Shown: positions 1-11,791, counted from the stretch's first letter. The stretch is DNA of 64,000 bases from Neonectria sp. B-13 (GCA_002682825.1 NOKP01000005.1:1240001-1304000); one strand, 5' to 3'. The notes: generated by a model from the letters alone, not told the origin. Numbers and translations: made by a program.

Positions 1-239
1 TCCTCAACTCCTCCTCCGTCCCCGGGAACAGATTCTCCGGTGACATCCGGCACATCCCCGCCGGGGGCCAGCAGCTGCAACAGCGCCGACTTGCCGCCTC
101 CAGCCAGCCCAAGGACGAGGATGTGCGCGATATTGCGCTTGGCCTGGTGGTCGACGGCGAGCTGGGCGTCGATGGCAGCGGAGTGGCGGCGACCGGCGTC
201 GGTGCTGTGGGCGAAGGTTCTAGTCAGGGCGCCGAACAT
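1..239 (-). CDS. Divergent G-protein alpha-subunit-like protein, 5' end only
   Basis: The ATG lies at 237-239 on the minus strand and the frame stays open for 79 codons to the left edge, so only the N-terminus is present. It has a charged, helical start (A-I-D-A-Q-L then a D..AKRN stretch) followed by a hydrophobic strand and the P-loop GLAGGGKSALLQLL. This layout matches the start of G-alpha subunits, where an N-terminal helix leads into KxLLLGxGESGKST. Canonical G-alpha has Glu-Ser before GKS; here the residues are Gly-Gly, and no N-terminal MG myristoylation motif is present. It would therefore be an atypical, fungal-specific member of the family. The rest of the GTPase domain lies outside the window, so GTP hydrolysis and receptor coupling cannot be judged. 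Another P-loop family remains possible. Confidence 0.6.
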   Translation of the reverse strand, partial: MFGALTRTFAHSTDAGRRHSAAIDAQLAVDHQAKRNIAHILVLGLAGGGKSALLQLLAPGGDVPDVTGESVPGDGGGVE

Positions 240-578
240 GGTGATGCGGGGGAGGTTACGAGTGTCGGTTTGGGCGAGCTGAGGGGTATGCTTGGGGGAT
301 TTGGATATAATTTAGGAATGATGATTGGCGCGGTGGAGGAGGGGGAGGAGAGAGAGGGTATAGGCGAGGGGAAGGTAGGGCGGTTAGACATAGTGGAGAG
401 AACTGGAGAGAAAGGATGAATAGTAGAATCTCCAACGCGACTGCGTGAAGAAAGGTTGATAGTAGGATTTCAAACACAACTGCTTGAAGGAAGATGCCTA
501 TAGCTTCAATCAAGCTTGATTGGAGGAAGGTGTGTATTGAGATTGTGTCAAGTGGATGTTCATGTCCGTGTCTAGGAA

Positions 579-602
579 GAGAGAGAGAGAGAGAGAGAGA
601 GA
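579..602. repeat. (GA)12 microsatellite
   Basis: Twelve uninterrupted GA units stand in the presumed upstream region of the G-alpha-like gene, about 340 bp before its ATG. Confidence 0.95.
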
Positions 603-2947
603 GTGGTGCACGGACAGAAGTGCAGTGTTGGCGAGGCAAAACGAGGTGCACGGACGGTGCGTCTTGTTAAAAAGTGCAGACAGAACACGAGAAAACGACA
701 GAACACAGCACAGCCTTTGTACAGTAGGTTGGAATAGCTTCAGCTACCAAAACGTCGCAAAGTACGCCAGGGTCCGAATGAAAGATTTGTGAGCCTTGCG
801 GAAGTGGCTTTACAACGCAACCAAACGCCAGGACAGCGTACAGCTCGAGAGGGCAGTTGCAGAGTAGTAGCAGAACAAGAGGAAGAGAGTGAGGAAGAGC
901 CTCCACGGCGCCAGTTAACGAGGGCAAAACGGCCCTCGCAACGATACCCGGATTGAGATCTTTGACCATTGCATGGATCTGGTTATGTTGCGAGACACTG
1001 AGCCGTGGAGTCATCGTTACAGTACTGTTAGCAACGAGCCTATTGCTATTAGATTGGATCATGTACATGTTATCAACAGGGTGGTCATGTGAACACCTTC
1101 GTGGTCTACAGACGGCTCGCCGAACCTTTGCCAGGCACAGCCTAATAGGAAGGCGGTCAAGGAACCAGACATCCCCTGAACACCACAGAGATAGCCCAGG
1201 GGGACAGACACACATATACACAATACAAGTCATCTGAGTGCCATGCTTACTTTCCAACAGTTGTGGCTTTGTTGGAGTGAGAACGCAGGAACCTGGGGGT
1301 GGGGGCAAAGGCCAAACTTGGGTCTACAATTGTCCCTTGCTGCCTAGCGTGTGGTCAGAGCCGATTATACCTTTCCTCCCATTTTGTCTGGAAAGATCTT
1401 ATCCACGGAACTTTGTGCTTCATGACGCTTGCACTATGACATACTGAGCCGAGCCGAGCTGCCACCTTACTTAGGTGTGGTAGCCCTGCTAGCTAACTAC
1501 TCTCATCCAGACGTAGGAACACAGCTGCTGGGAACCATCAGATCTCTTTCTCACTGGAATATATCTTAAAATTTACTCTATGACTTGCACCCTACAATAT
1601 CCTTTTAACTTATCCGCTATCTGCGGCATGTGAAAATAACTAATGCTGAGAGTCATCTCGGAAAGTTTAAGACCTTCACATGCTAAAGCTTGGCTATCAC
1701 TGTGCGTCTCTCTGCACTGTTATCCGACACATTTCCTTGGCAAATTCGGCAAGATGGTGTTCGTAGTGGTGGAATCTTCTTGCACGATTCTGTTGCTAGA
1801 GTGAAGTTGCTAATCAGTTACGTACTGAAGGTAGCGGAGCGGGCCTGAACTCGCGCTTTTTCGACCGCCGCTTAGCTACGTTGAGGCAGAAGTTTCGTTT
1901 CGTGGGCGTACCCCATTAGGAGGCCGGGCACTGACGTTAGGTTATCGGGCGTACCAATTCTCACGCACAGATATCACATGCGGCTGTTCAGGTGGTCGTG
2001 TCGGCATGACACAACTGGCCCCCTGGCTTGGTACATTCTGGTGTGCTAGCTGGTGTGGATGATCATAAAGTCAGCTGGGTCGAAACCTGCGGCACATGTT
2101 TGTCTTAGATGGTCTACATGACAAAAGAAGCTAGCTCCTTACGGGTCGTGCTCTGGGTAGGGATACTCGGCGGGAGTAAGTGCCGCGTCCAGCCCGGTAG
2201 TCCAAAACCAGGGGAAATAGTCAAAGGATGAGTAAGAGGTTTCTAGACCCAGGAGAATGACCACGGGCGTGGTCTCCGATAGTGGATGCTTATGGGTATG
2301 AATAGATTGTTGAGCGCTGGGTGCATGTTGTCCAAAGGCTACAAAAATTACGCTCAGACGTTTCAATACAAGTTAAGTCTAAACATACGCATTTACATTC
2401 CGAGCATCAACTGCTTATCGCCATAGTAACCGATCAAGTTATTGTTATTATCTCTCTCCTCAGTAAGATCTAAACATAGAACAAGACATTTGCACTGAAT
2501 CATCATTGTCTCATTATTACCATGTAATTGAAAGCTTAAAAGTGAGGTTGGTGCTAGTGACAAGCATACACCGACTGCTATTCGTCCTGAGTGCGAGACA
2601 ATTTGTGGCGGTTTGTTCAGCTCGTCACCTATAGAAGAAACCTTTGCGGCTGACAATCCTTCAAACGAATCGCAAAGCATAAGCGATGGTTGGGACCAAA
2701 GTTCAAGATGCTTTTACGTGTCCTGGCTGGGTTTGGGGTATTGAGTTCTTGAGGTTGAAAAACCGAAGCCATTTAAGTTTGTTGAGCAAGTCATCTGAAC
2801 AATGCCATTGGAAGCTTCTCTCTTTCAGCGTGAAATGCGGTTGATTGTAAAGCGTGAAGCTGAAGGGCTCACAAGGTCTTAGACATCACAAGCTCTCACC
2901 AAGAGTTTATTGAGACCTGCTGGTTCACAAACACGCGAGTTGGGAGG

Positions 2948-2955
2948 TATAAATA
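2948..2955 (+). promoter_or_regulatory. TATA box of the subtilisin-like protease gene
   Basis: TATAAATA lies 108 bp upstream of the protease ATG at 3063, a usual distance for a fungal TATA element followed by a short leader. Confidence 0.5.
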
Positions 2956-3062
2956 TTGCTACAATCTGCAGACTATTAGCTCTGGGGATTCGACTCTTGC
3001 TACGATTGTACTCTTTAGAGTCTATGTACGAGCTTTAAAATCTTGCCGTCTCGCTAGCCACC

Positions 3063-5096
3063 ATGTCTAGACCAATCCTCATCAATAGCAACGTGCTCTC
3101 CCCAACGGATGAGACTCCATCACAAGATGCACGCTTCACCAACTACATCTACATCACAGGCCGTGGCTCCATCAATGCGGCACAGAAACGGGAGCTCTCT
3201 ACCGCTGGTGTGTCCATCTCTGAGTATCTCGGACACGATACATACCTCTGTCGCTACGAGGATTCTGATCTCCAGCCCATTCGGAACTTAGATTTCGTGG
3301 CACAAGCCAATGTTTACCCCCGCCGTCTCAAAACCTCCCCAACCCTTGAGACGGCCATCCAAGACGGTGAGCAAGACGGTTCTGCTCCGTCAACCTACCT
3401 GGTGGACGTTATTCTCCACAAGGACGAAAACAACCAAGATAGGGTCGTTAGGGAGTTGATTGGCAAGACTGGCCTCAGCCGCGAGGACATCTCCGTGAAT
3501 CACAACATCATCAGGCTCGCGGCTGATGCCAAGACCATCGGCAAAATCAAGGAGGTCGATGCCGTCAAGACCATCGAAGAGGTCATTAAGAAGAAATTCT
3601 TCAACAACCTTGCCCGCAAGGATGTCGGTATTCTCGACCCAGAGGAATCCGCTTCTAGCACCAAGTACCAAGGCCAAGGCCAAATTGTGGCCGTCGCGGA
3701 CACAGGTTTCGACATCGGGGACACCGAGGACACGCACCCAGCGTTCAGCAACCGAGTCCTGGCTCTGATCTCCGAGGGACGCAAGACTGAATCTGGCAAA
3801 ACAAATGACTATGATGGCCATGGAACCCACGTGGCTGGGTCCGTCTTGGGTGACGGGTTCTCTGACACGATGGGCGGGAAGATTCGAGGGACTGCCCCCA
3901 AGGCATCGCTTGTGCTGCAATCTCTCCTTAGTGAGACAGACGGCAACCTGTGGGTGCCCGAGAATCTCTGGGACCTCTTCGAGCGGCCCTACAATTCGCA
4001 TTTTGCCCGTATCACCACCAATTCCTGGGGCCCTGTCTGGCAGTCTCGCCAAATAGGGTATGACTCAGACGCTGAAGCACTCGACAGGTTCGTATGGCAT
4101 AACCAAGACCGTACGTTGAGTCTACCATTTCCAATACATTAAGAACAGAGATAGCTGACAATTGGCAAAGATGTCGTCGTGTTTGCCGCCGGCAACGATG
4201 GTTTAGAAACATCCGCCACCAATGCCCACATTGGAAGCACCAGCGCCGCCGCGAACTGCATCAGCGTCGGTGCCACATTTTCCAGTCGGCGTTCGACAGG
4301 CTTGCCGTCCTTCAAATACGACCCAAACAAACCTGCCGGACAGCCAACAAAGTTGGCTCCCTTCAGCTCACGAGGACCAACGCTCGACGGCATCATCAAG
4401 CCCGACGTTGTAGCCCCGGGTGTTGCCATTCTAAGCGCTTGTTCGCGCGACAAGGGCATCACCAAGGAACATCGCCAGTCTCGTGGGCCGACCACGGACA
4501 AGTTGTGGATGTTCGACTCTGGCACGAGCATGGCCGCTCCTTTGGTGGCAGGCTGCTGCGCCGTGTTGCGCGAGGCACTGGAAGCAAAGGGTGTTGAGAA
4601 ATCCAGCGCCGCCCTCATCAAGGCATTGCTGGTCAACGGTGCCCATGATCTCGGTCTGCCTCGATCCGAACAGGGATTTGGCCTCGTTAATCTGAAGAAC
4701 TCCCTTCTCTGTGTCGATGGGCAGGGTCAAGGAGGTGATGGTTTTGCGGATGTAGGCTATCCCTCTGGCAGTATGTTAGAGGAAGAACAGACCTGGACGC
4801 ATCCGATTACACTGGCCGAGCTACAGCGCACCGGGACTTTGAAGGTCACCTTGGCGTACTCCGACCGTCAAGGAGCACGTCTTCAAAATAATCTGTCCCT
4901 CAAGGTCCGGATCAGACAGAGGTCCGGGGGCACTGTCGAAAAGCGTGGCGATGAAGGATTTCAAGAGGAGAATAACGTCGAGCAGGTATCATGGAAGATC
5001 ACAGATGATGCCGAGACAGCTGACATTGTCGTTACCGCTGAAAGAATCGCCCGGCTCGAATCGCAGGCATTTGCGGCTGTCTGGGGGATCTACTAA
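3063..5096 (+). CDS. Subtilisin-like serine protease (family S8)
   Basis: Two exons, 3063-4110 and 4171-5096, join across a 60-nt intron (GTACGT donor, GCTGAC branch, AAG acceptor) to give 657 aa. All subtilase signatures are present: Asp213 in ADTGFD, His253 in HGTHVAG, oxyanion Asn320 in TNSWGP and Ser459 in DSGTSMAAP. FSSRGPTLDGIIKPDVVAPG precedes the serine. Residues 1-200 form a prodomain-like region and about 150 residues after the catalytic domain look beta-rich, as in Kp43-type S8 peptidases. There is no evident signal peptide, because the N-terminus is polar; the enzyme may act inside the cell or leave by an unconventional route. Its role is probably general protein turnover. The ATG is the first after a TATA box and sits in a good CACC-ATG context. 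Confidence 0.93.
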
Positions 5097-5500
5097 CAAT
5101 GGGAGTTTGTCCATCCCTAAGATCTAGTAAGCTTGAGTTTGAGGTTTGATTTAGTTTGTGGTATGATACTTGGAGATCTTGTCCTACTGGCTTTGATCTA
5201 ATTATCAGTCCAGTATTCCTTATTGGATAGGATCAAGGACGGCGGGAGAGGGTTATGGCTTTTACTTGGCGGCTGCAAGATGGATGGCCCATGGCAAGGA
5301 TACTAAGACCAGCAAACCCTGTCAGAGGGCACATCGGGGGATTAAAGCCTAGGTATTAGCCGGGCACCATTCCTTTGCCACTTCTAGGGTTGTAGGTATA
5401 ACCCTTACCTTATTAAATTGGAACCCAGATGAATCTGAGTTATTTGAACCTCCTTGCTCAGCTTCTCTTCTTGCCGAATATCCCAAATGAGGTATAGATT
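5097..5500. other. 3' flank of the protease gene
   Basis: About 400 bp without a convincing reading frame. It contains the protease 3' UTR and ordinary-composition spacer. Confidence 0.4.
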
Positions 5501-5557
5501 CATACTGCTTGCTGAACGGTGCTAGCCGTTAGAAACGGCATGGAGACCTACACGCCC

Positions 5558-6016
5558 AACCACCCGTCTTGGCTTCGATATTACCATTATCTATGCCCTC
5601 ACTATTGAGACAGATGCTGTCGAGGCTCTTTTCGACTAGTACTGGGACGATGACGGTCACCGCTACGACAAAGCGCCAGGCGATCCCAACGCTTACTTTA
5701 CGGGGTCCATCGGCCAGCACAACGTCGTGCTCGCCTACATGCCAGGTATGGGGAATGCCAGTTCCGCAGCCGACGCGGCCAACTGCTGTGCCAGCTTTGC
5801 CAATATTAAACTAGCTCTTGTCGTTGGTGTTTGTAGTACTGTGCCCTTTGTGCCCAGCAGACATATTGGGATCTTCCTTGGCGATGTCATCGCGAGCAGT
5901 GGTGTCGTCCAATACGACCTCGACCGACAGCTTCCCGAACGTTTCGTGCGCAAAGATATGCTTCTGGGGTCATCGGGGAGACCTGACACGGCGATCCGCG
6001 CGCTATTGGCCACTTA
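5558..6016 (+). pseudogene. Relic of a nucleoside-phosphorylase (PNP_UDP) domain of a fungal NLR-type protein
   Basis: One forward frame reads DITIIYALTIETDAVEALF, then a TAG, then a continuing domain with DGHRYDKAPGDPNAY, VVLAYMPGMGN, LALVVGVCS and GDVIASSGVVQYD, ending at TAA 6014-6016. This is the standard start of the purine/uridine-phosphorylase domain that fungi place at the N-terminus of NACHT or NB-ARC proteins. It is not functional as read. An in-frame TAG falls at the residue usually occupied by a charged or aromatic residue before YWDDDG, no ATG lies in this frame downstream of an earlier stop, and the domain ends before any NTPase module. The nearest upstream ATG (5539) is in another frame, which suggests a second lesion. 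The gene probably decayed after truncation. Confidence 0.75.
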
Positions 6017-6059
6017 ACAGCCCTGGCATTTATCCATCGTGGACATCGCTCTAGTCAAT

Positions 6060-7965
6060 CGTGTGTCTTTGAGCTCAACATACGTCTTCTTTGAGATCTA
6101 CGTCCTGGTTCCGAGCTTACGTGCTGCCCTTGGCTTCGAGGTCAACATCAGCGCTATCGTCATCGCTTTGTTGCCACCACTATCTAACGGTAAGCATCGA
6201 CGGGAGCGTGTTCACAGTGGGGAGCGCGTGACTGGCAATTCACACCCCCTCTCCCAACTATGGATCAGTCATCCACTCGTTCCTTCATCGCCCCAAAGGA
6301 TGGGCGGTTCCTGAAGCTACAGAAGCGCACTGCAACCACAACCCTTCGAACGGTGGACGACGAGATGCTCTGAACCTAGGTCTAGGGTGCTGTTACCGTG
6401 AAAGCAGATTGGATGCCACACATGCACTGCTCGGAAGAAGCTCGTCAGCCCCACTGATGCCCCCGACCAACCGAACGCTGAGTGTCAGAGCATCCATGGA
6501 TCAGATCAGGTGAATCGACACGGGAAAGGACGAGGAAACAGGTTGCGAAGGATATGGAATGACAGGGTATGGCCTAGACCTGGAGCCGGAGCTTTTGCAA
6601 CGAAAACCCCGCCGCCACTGGCCCGATGATGATGATACCCGTGGTAATTATTGCTGGCACGTTCTGGTGAATTCACTGTCACCCGACATGCGATCCAATG
6701 AAAGGTACAGCGTCATCTTGTGTTGTCGATGCCCACTCGCACTGGACGAACTATGATCGAGTGTCCCGTGATCTCGCCAGCAGCTGCCAGGAGAGACCGA
6801 AGGAAAATGCGATCCAAGGACGCTACCAGGGTGCTAGGTAGAGTACTCAAGATCGCCTTTGCTTTCTAGCCTGTAGGTAAGGTGATTAGTTGAAGCTTTT
6901 AACTCATTGCTCACGTTCACTTCCCGGAGCTTACTAGCTGTCTCCGCCTCTCTTGCACTTGAGAGCTCCAACTTTTTAAACCGCACCTGGCTCGTTTCGT
7001 CCAGTAGTGTCCATACATTTAATTTCATCCAGAGGACGACGAGTGTCGAACGCGCCAATGGGGCAGCGCCGGGTCGAACACTGAGTAGGGTTGCACGGGA
7101 GCCAGTGGAGTGGGATTCTGGTGAGCTTCCGCCGAGTCACGGCACTCTATGAGTACGGAGACAAATGTGTTTCAACCGACACAATTCGGAAAGGTCAGGT
7201 ATTTACGCAGTGACGGGCCGGTGATTGTTGTTCCCTGTAAGCATAATGGCGAGGACCAAGGTCGTACTAAGCCTGTCCATGAAACAGGCCAAGCTGTCCC
7301 GAGCCGTTTTTATTTTATTGACTGCAGTAATCGAAACCTTGTTCCTGATCGAAGAAGTATATTGGAACCTTGCTCCTGATCGGACAAAAGTATCGGTGGC
7401 TTTGATTCCGAAATTGTCGACCCCTTGTCTGCAACAGCTTTACTCGGTAAAACCATGCACGCGGAAGGTCGGAGTACCCAACGCCGCGTCCAAAAAGATA
7501 AAGTAGCATTATCCCGGCCCGCCGGACCGCCAATTGACACAATTCTCCGTAATCACTGTAACCTCCGGTCGTGGAAAGACGGGAGAGCCGGAACCTCGCC
7601 GGTTTTGATTGGTCAAGTCGAACTTTAATGTTTCTGCAAGTCTGAACCCTGGTAATGTTCCGTCAGTATCCGTACGTGGGCAGGATTATGAAACGACGTG
7701 CGTACGAAGGTAGTCCTGAATCACTTGTGATAATTTGAATAGACTTTTCTCATACTGAGATCGTCGGTAGACCCTGGATTAGGTTGCTTCACAGTAGGTG
7801 GTCTTATTTTGAGTGTTTCACGTTATAGACTTGTTTGTTCTGTTGGATCTTCGGCTGAAAAGGAGAAATTGACTGCCTTTCGCTGTTTAAATAACTCTAT
7901 ATGCCGCCATTTTCTTTTTCACTTGATCCTTATCGAGTGTATTCTAAAGCCTTAGACAACTCAAC
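6060..7965. other. Intergenic region with no supported gene
   Basis: This 1.9 kb contains only short unconserved frames. It includes an imperfect direct repeat at 7333-7392 and, near 7890, the AT-rich promoter of the GH7 gene. Traces of the preceding phosphorylase relic may extend past 6060 but I could not follow them. Confidence 0.4.
7333..7392. repeat. Imperfect direct repeat, about 28 bp, two copies
   Basis: The core CCTTGTTCCTGATCG at 7338-7352 recurs as CCTTGCTCCTGATCG at 7369-7383, with similar flanks. It is probably a local duplication. Confidence 0.7.
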
Positions 7966-9372
7966 ATGGCCCTTCTTGCTGTTCTCATCCTGAGCCTTGC
8001 TGCCCAACTCGCGGCAGGCCAAACCCCTGGCAACACTACTGAGGTTCATCCTAAGCTGGACACATTTCGGTGCACAACACTTGGCGGCTGCAAGAAGCAC
8101 ACAAACTACCTCGTTGTTGATGCAAGCCAGCATCCCATTCACCAGGTCGGCAGCGCTCTCGACTGTGGCTCTTGGGGAAATCCACCAGACGCCACGGCTT
8201 GTCCCGACGCCGAATCCTGTGCAAAGAACTGCATCATCGAGGGGATTTCTGACTACACGACCCACGGCGTCAGCACATCCGGCACAGAGCTTCGTATGCA
8301 ACAGATATATCGCAACGCTACTGTCTCTCCTCGGGTCTACCTCTTGGACGAGAACCAGGAGGAATATGACCTTTTGCATCTCACTGGCACTGAGTTGACC
8401 TTCGATGTTGAGATGTCAAAGTTACCTTGTGGTATGAACAGCGCACTCTATCTTTCAGAGATGCGCCAGGATGGCGGTACAGGTCTGAGCCCCTCCAACA
8501 AAGCCGGCCCGTTCTACGGCACCGGGTATTGCGATGCCCAGTGTTTTGTGACTCCTTTCATCAATGGAGTGGTAAGTGCAATACTAGCATATTCATGAGC
8601 CGACGATCCCCGCTAACATACAATAAAGGCCAACACTGCCGGCCGAGGCGCTTGCTGCAACGAGCTTGATATCTGGGAAGCAAATTCTCGAGCTACCCAT
8701 ATTGCCCCTCACGTGTGCAATCAAACTGGTCTTTACGAATGCACTGGCACTGAATGCGGCTCGGCGGGCGTCTGCGATAAGTCCGGCTGTTCATGGAACC
8801 CCTCCCGCCTCAACGCCCCCAACTACTATGGACGAGGCGATACGTTCAAGGTCGACTCTACCAGAAAGTTCACTGTTGTCTCTCAGTTCCTAGCCGACAG
8901 ATCCGGCGAGCTTAAGGAGCTGCACCGACACTACGTGCAGGACAACGTGATCATCTCGAGCGCCGTTGTCAACATCACCGGGCCCCCAAAGATCAATTTT
9001 CTGAACGATGAGTACTGCGATGCAACAGGCGCCAATGAATTTATGCGGCTGGGTGGTATGAAGGGTATGGGCGAGGCCATGAGCCGCGGGATGGTCCTCG
9101 TTATGAGCATCTGGTGGGATGACGCTGGCAACATGAACTGGCTTGACCAAGGGAGCAGTGGGCCATGCAATGCTACCGAGGGCAACCCTGCCACGATTGT
9201 CAAAGTAGAGCCAAGCCCCGAGGTGACTTTCAGCAACATTAGGATTGGAGAGATCAACTCCACCTTTTCTCTGAACTCGCCTTATAAGCGAGGCAGCTCT
9301 TTGTGGTCGGTCAGCAGGGAAGCCCATTCGGAGGGTCATCTCCATCAGCACCGGCAACGGCACACTCTCTAG
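7966..9372 (+). CDS. Secreted GH7 endo-beta-1,4-glucanase (EGL1/Cel7B type)
   Basis: Exons 7966-8571 and 8629-9372 flank a 57-nt phase-0 intron (GTAAGT donor, GCTAAC branch) and encode 449 aa. Residues 1-18 are a signal peptide (ALLAVLILSLAAQLAAG) leaving a mature Gln start. The start EVHPKL, the YCDAQC block and the Cys-rich core are those of glycoside hydrolase family 7. The catalytic segment CCNELDIWEAN gives Glu214 (nucleophile), Asp216 and Glu219 (acid/base). The N-terminal motif and short loops resemble endoglucanase I more than cellobiohydrolase. The enzyme would cut internal bonds of cellulose outside the cell. There is no linker or cellulose-binding module; the C-terminus ends in an unusual His/Arg-rich tail (from about residue 425) that could reflect a late frameshift. 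Confidence 0.92.
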
Positions 9373-9884
9373 ATACATTCTCCCGTGCTCCCCCGGCCTT
9401 CTTGTCTATATCTTACTATGTACGTCGTCGATAGATCTGTGTGTTCGTACATATATATTCTTATTCTCATGTTGACAGTTGAGGGTGGAACCGCTTTTTA
9501 AATTACTGATCTATACTCAAACTTGTATAATAAGTTCATCAAACATTTTCGCCAGCACCAAAAGTTCAAGGGGGACAATTAGAAAACAACGAGGCCGAAA
9601 TGGGCCTACCGAGGGAGTTAACGTCGGCAGCAAACATAGTTGGCCAAACTCGAAAATAAAAACATCAGTAAGCAAACGCTGGATAAGGTTAGGTACTATG
9701 CCGAAACTAAGAAAGGTTCGGCATTAAATGATGAAAAATGAAACCCAATATATGGATAAAACGCATACAAACAACGCAGTGGATGCCGCATATTAAGTTC
9801 CCTCATTGTGGGCTGCAGAAGAATAGGCGTCGATCGTGTAGGAGAGCTAGCCGTTAAATACAAATTCAGATGACACCGGAAGAT
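9373..9884. other. Spacer between convergent genes
   Basis: About 510 bp of moderately AT-rich sequence holds the 3' ends of the GH7 gene (plus) and of the gene at 9885-11402 (minus). No gene was seen. Confidence 0.4.
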
Positions 9885-11402
9885 CTAGACTATGTTTTCG
9901 TTATGTGTCGTGCGAATGGTTGACACCCGTCCCATTTCCATTGTCCTCCTCGCTCTCTCTTGCTGGTATGTTTGCTCTTCCAACGCCTGTGCCGCTTCAA
10001 TCCGTTTCTTCTCCTCTTGAAGCTCCTTGGCAATTACCTCTGTGACGGAACACTAGTTAGTCTTGTTCGGAATCATTCGGTTAGCTTGCTGAGAAATAAC
10101 ATACCTCTTGGCTTTCTCCGACGCATTAGCGGCAGAGATATTAGTCTCGCTTCTTGGGCGAAGCGTTGAGAAGAAAGCAACAAATCAAAAGGTGCCTGGT
10201 CTACAACTAAGAAACGGTCTTTGTTGGTTCGCGGTTCTCCGTGTCGGAACCATCTTAACTCAACCTCGAATTGTGGAGTGAAAAGCGCACCGCCGATGCC
10301 CTCGACCTGATATTGATTGGCGACAGGGATTGGTGTCAGGTCATCTTTGTTCAAACCAGCATCTATCAGATACTGCAAAGACGCGAGGTCGGCTTCAGAA
10401 CCGGTGTCGAGCTTCACCCTTCCAGGATAGTATTGGATGTTGGCGGGCACTTGGTTGAATCGTTGGCCGCCACGGCTGGTGGAGTTTTCGACCAAAACTG
10501 TAGCATCTATAATGTAGTTCGATTTCACCAAGGCCATCATCTTCTCTGCAACATGTTGGTGTCGGTTTCGCAGCAAGATCTCGTTTGTCTCGGTCGCCTC
10601 GCTTGGCTTTTGGGTTGCGTTTGATGCTTCAAACGTACTCTCGGAGTTGGATCGTCTCAGGCCAGCACCATGGGTTATGTCGTCGTCGTAGCGGGTCCAA
10701 CCGGTTTGGTCCCTTTCCGACATGCGCTGTCTGAGGTCTTCGAACTCGGCCTGTGTAAAGGTGCTTGTATGCTCCGTTAGACTCATCAGCTTGAAAATGG
10801 CTGCGCTGTAATTACAATGATTAGAACTTCAGTCAACTGGCTTTGGTTTTTTGTTAGGCAACGTACCTTGCTTCAAGGAGCTGGTTCCCAGTCTTGATTC
10901 TATGGAGGATCAGCCCATGCGATCAAAGGTGTCAGCTATCAAGGCCTTACTCGGAGCACATGTCCCGCAAAAGGTACACACGTTCCCGAAATTGACTGAC
11001 TTCGCCTGCCAAATCCTTTTCCTTTGAGTACGTGTATAACTTGAATGCAGGAAACCAGCCACGGAAGTCTGTGGCGCCCACCGTTGGTGGTTCAAACGTG
11101 CGCATTTTGAGCAAGGCGTGAACCTGCTCCCCAGCCTCGAAACATGATATAAGCGTTTGACGAATATGGACGGGAACTCCGGATAGACCGTCGAGTATTT
11201 GCGTGCACTCATCCACGATATCTCGCAGGACAGCGACTTCACGCAGTAGTGAATGGTGGGCGGCAGGTGCCCGTCTGACGTCGCGTTTCAAAGACAGGAT
11301 AGAAGCCGCGATTGCGCCACTCGTTGATATGAGTGCCAGGATGGAAGTCGTAACAACAAGGGGGTACTCCATTATGATGTGCTGCGACGTGAGGTCAGAC
11401 AA
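9885..11402 (-). CDS. Fungal NLR-type N-terminal domain fused to a retropepsin-like aspartyl protease domain
   Basis: Four exons on the minus strand: 10951-11402, 10867-10899 (33-nt microexon), 10105-10805 and 9885-10039, giving 446 aa. All three introns (51, 61 and 65 nt) have GT-AG ends and keep one frame. A start at Met12 (11369) is also possible. Residues about 12-110 show a hydrophobic helix, then RRAPAAHHSLLREVAVLRD, the pattern of the N-terminal helical domain of fungal STAND/NLR proteins (HeLo-like/Fungal_N group). Residues about 290-400 contain KLDTGSEADL with Asp295-Thr-Gly-Ser, a flap-like VEGIGGALF and a terminal FDLLLSSQRF, the order seen in retropepsin-like domains. The usual Gly of the last motif is Ser. 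The C-terminus is a charged, Glu/Gln-rich probable coiled coil. There is no signal peptide, so it should be intracellular. Function is inferred only. Confidence 0.75.
10867..10899 (-). other. 33-nt internal microexon
   Basis: Encodes I-K-T-G-N-Q-L-L-E-A-S between two GT-AG introns (10806-10866 and 10900-10950). Reading phase is restored only when it is included; reading straight through either neighbouring intron hits stops. Confidence 0.75.
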
Positions 11403-11624
11403 CGGTTATCCACCTACTTTTCAGAAAAGGATTTGATCTCTTCCACTGCAGGGGCCAGGCTCTGTCGCCTTTAAGAAGTCCTGAGAAGCAACCCTCCATG
11501 ATTGAGATCTGACCAGGCCACCAATCACGGTCCGAGAAGACGTTGGGAATCCGGCACCTGGCGCTAATACCACCAGTGTCTCAAATGGCAGTCCAAGACA
11601 CTCATGTCTATGGTTGAAAATTCA

Positions 11625-11791
11625 GGCTGGGCAATAAGTTGAACGCCTTTCTGCAGGCGACGCGGTTAGGCCTGAAGGAACCTGGCATCTGCCTAATGAT
11701 TCGCCTCTTGTCTCGCGCCCTTGTCCAATAAACCGGTGTACGTGGCCAAAATCTTGGGGCTGAGCAATAAGATGAGCGCCCTCATGCAAGC
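11625..11791. repeat. Imperfect direct repeat, 34 bp, two copies
   Basis: Copies at 11625-11658 and 11758-11791 share 27 of 34 bases, including GCAATAAG and CGCC blocks. They lie in the intergenic region shared by two divergent genes. Confidence 0.6.

Larger units (their letters stand above)
240..3062. other. Intergenic region with no supported gene
   Basis: This 2.8 kb holds a GA microsatellite, several short open frames with no recognisable domain, and the promoter of the protease gene at its right end. The longest frame (667-1308, minus) is Cys/Pro/Leu-rich and has no family resemblance. I see no RNA gene or transposon signature. Confidence 0.5.

Noticed and set aside
256..651. 131-codon minus-strand frame across the GA microsatellite
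   Set aside because: Its Ser-Leu run is a translation of the GA/CT repeat.
667..1308. 213-codon minus-strand frame
   Set aside because: Rich in Cys, Pro and Leu with no recognisable domain, intron logic or start context; more likely chance.
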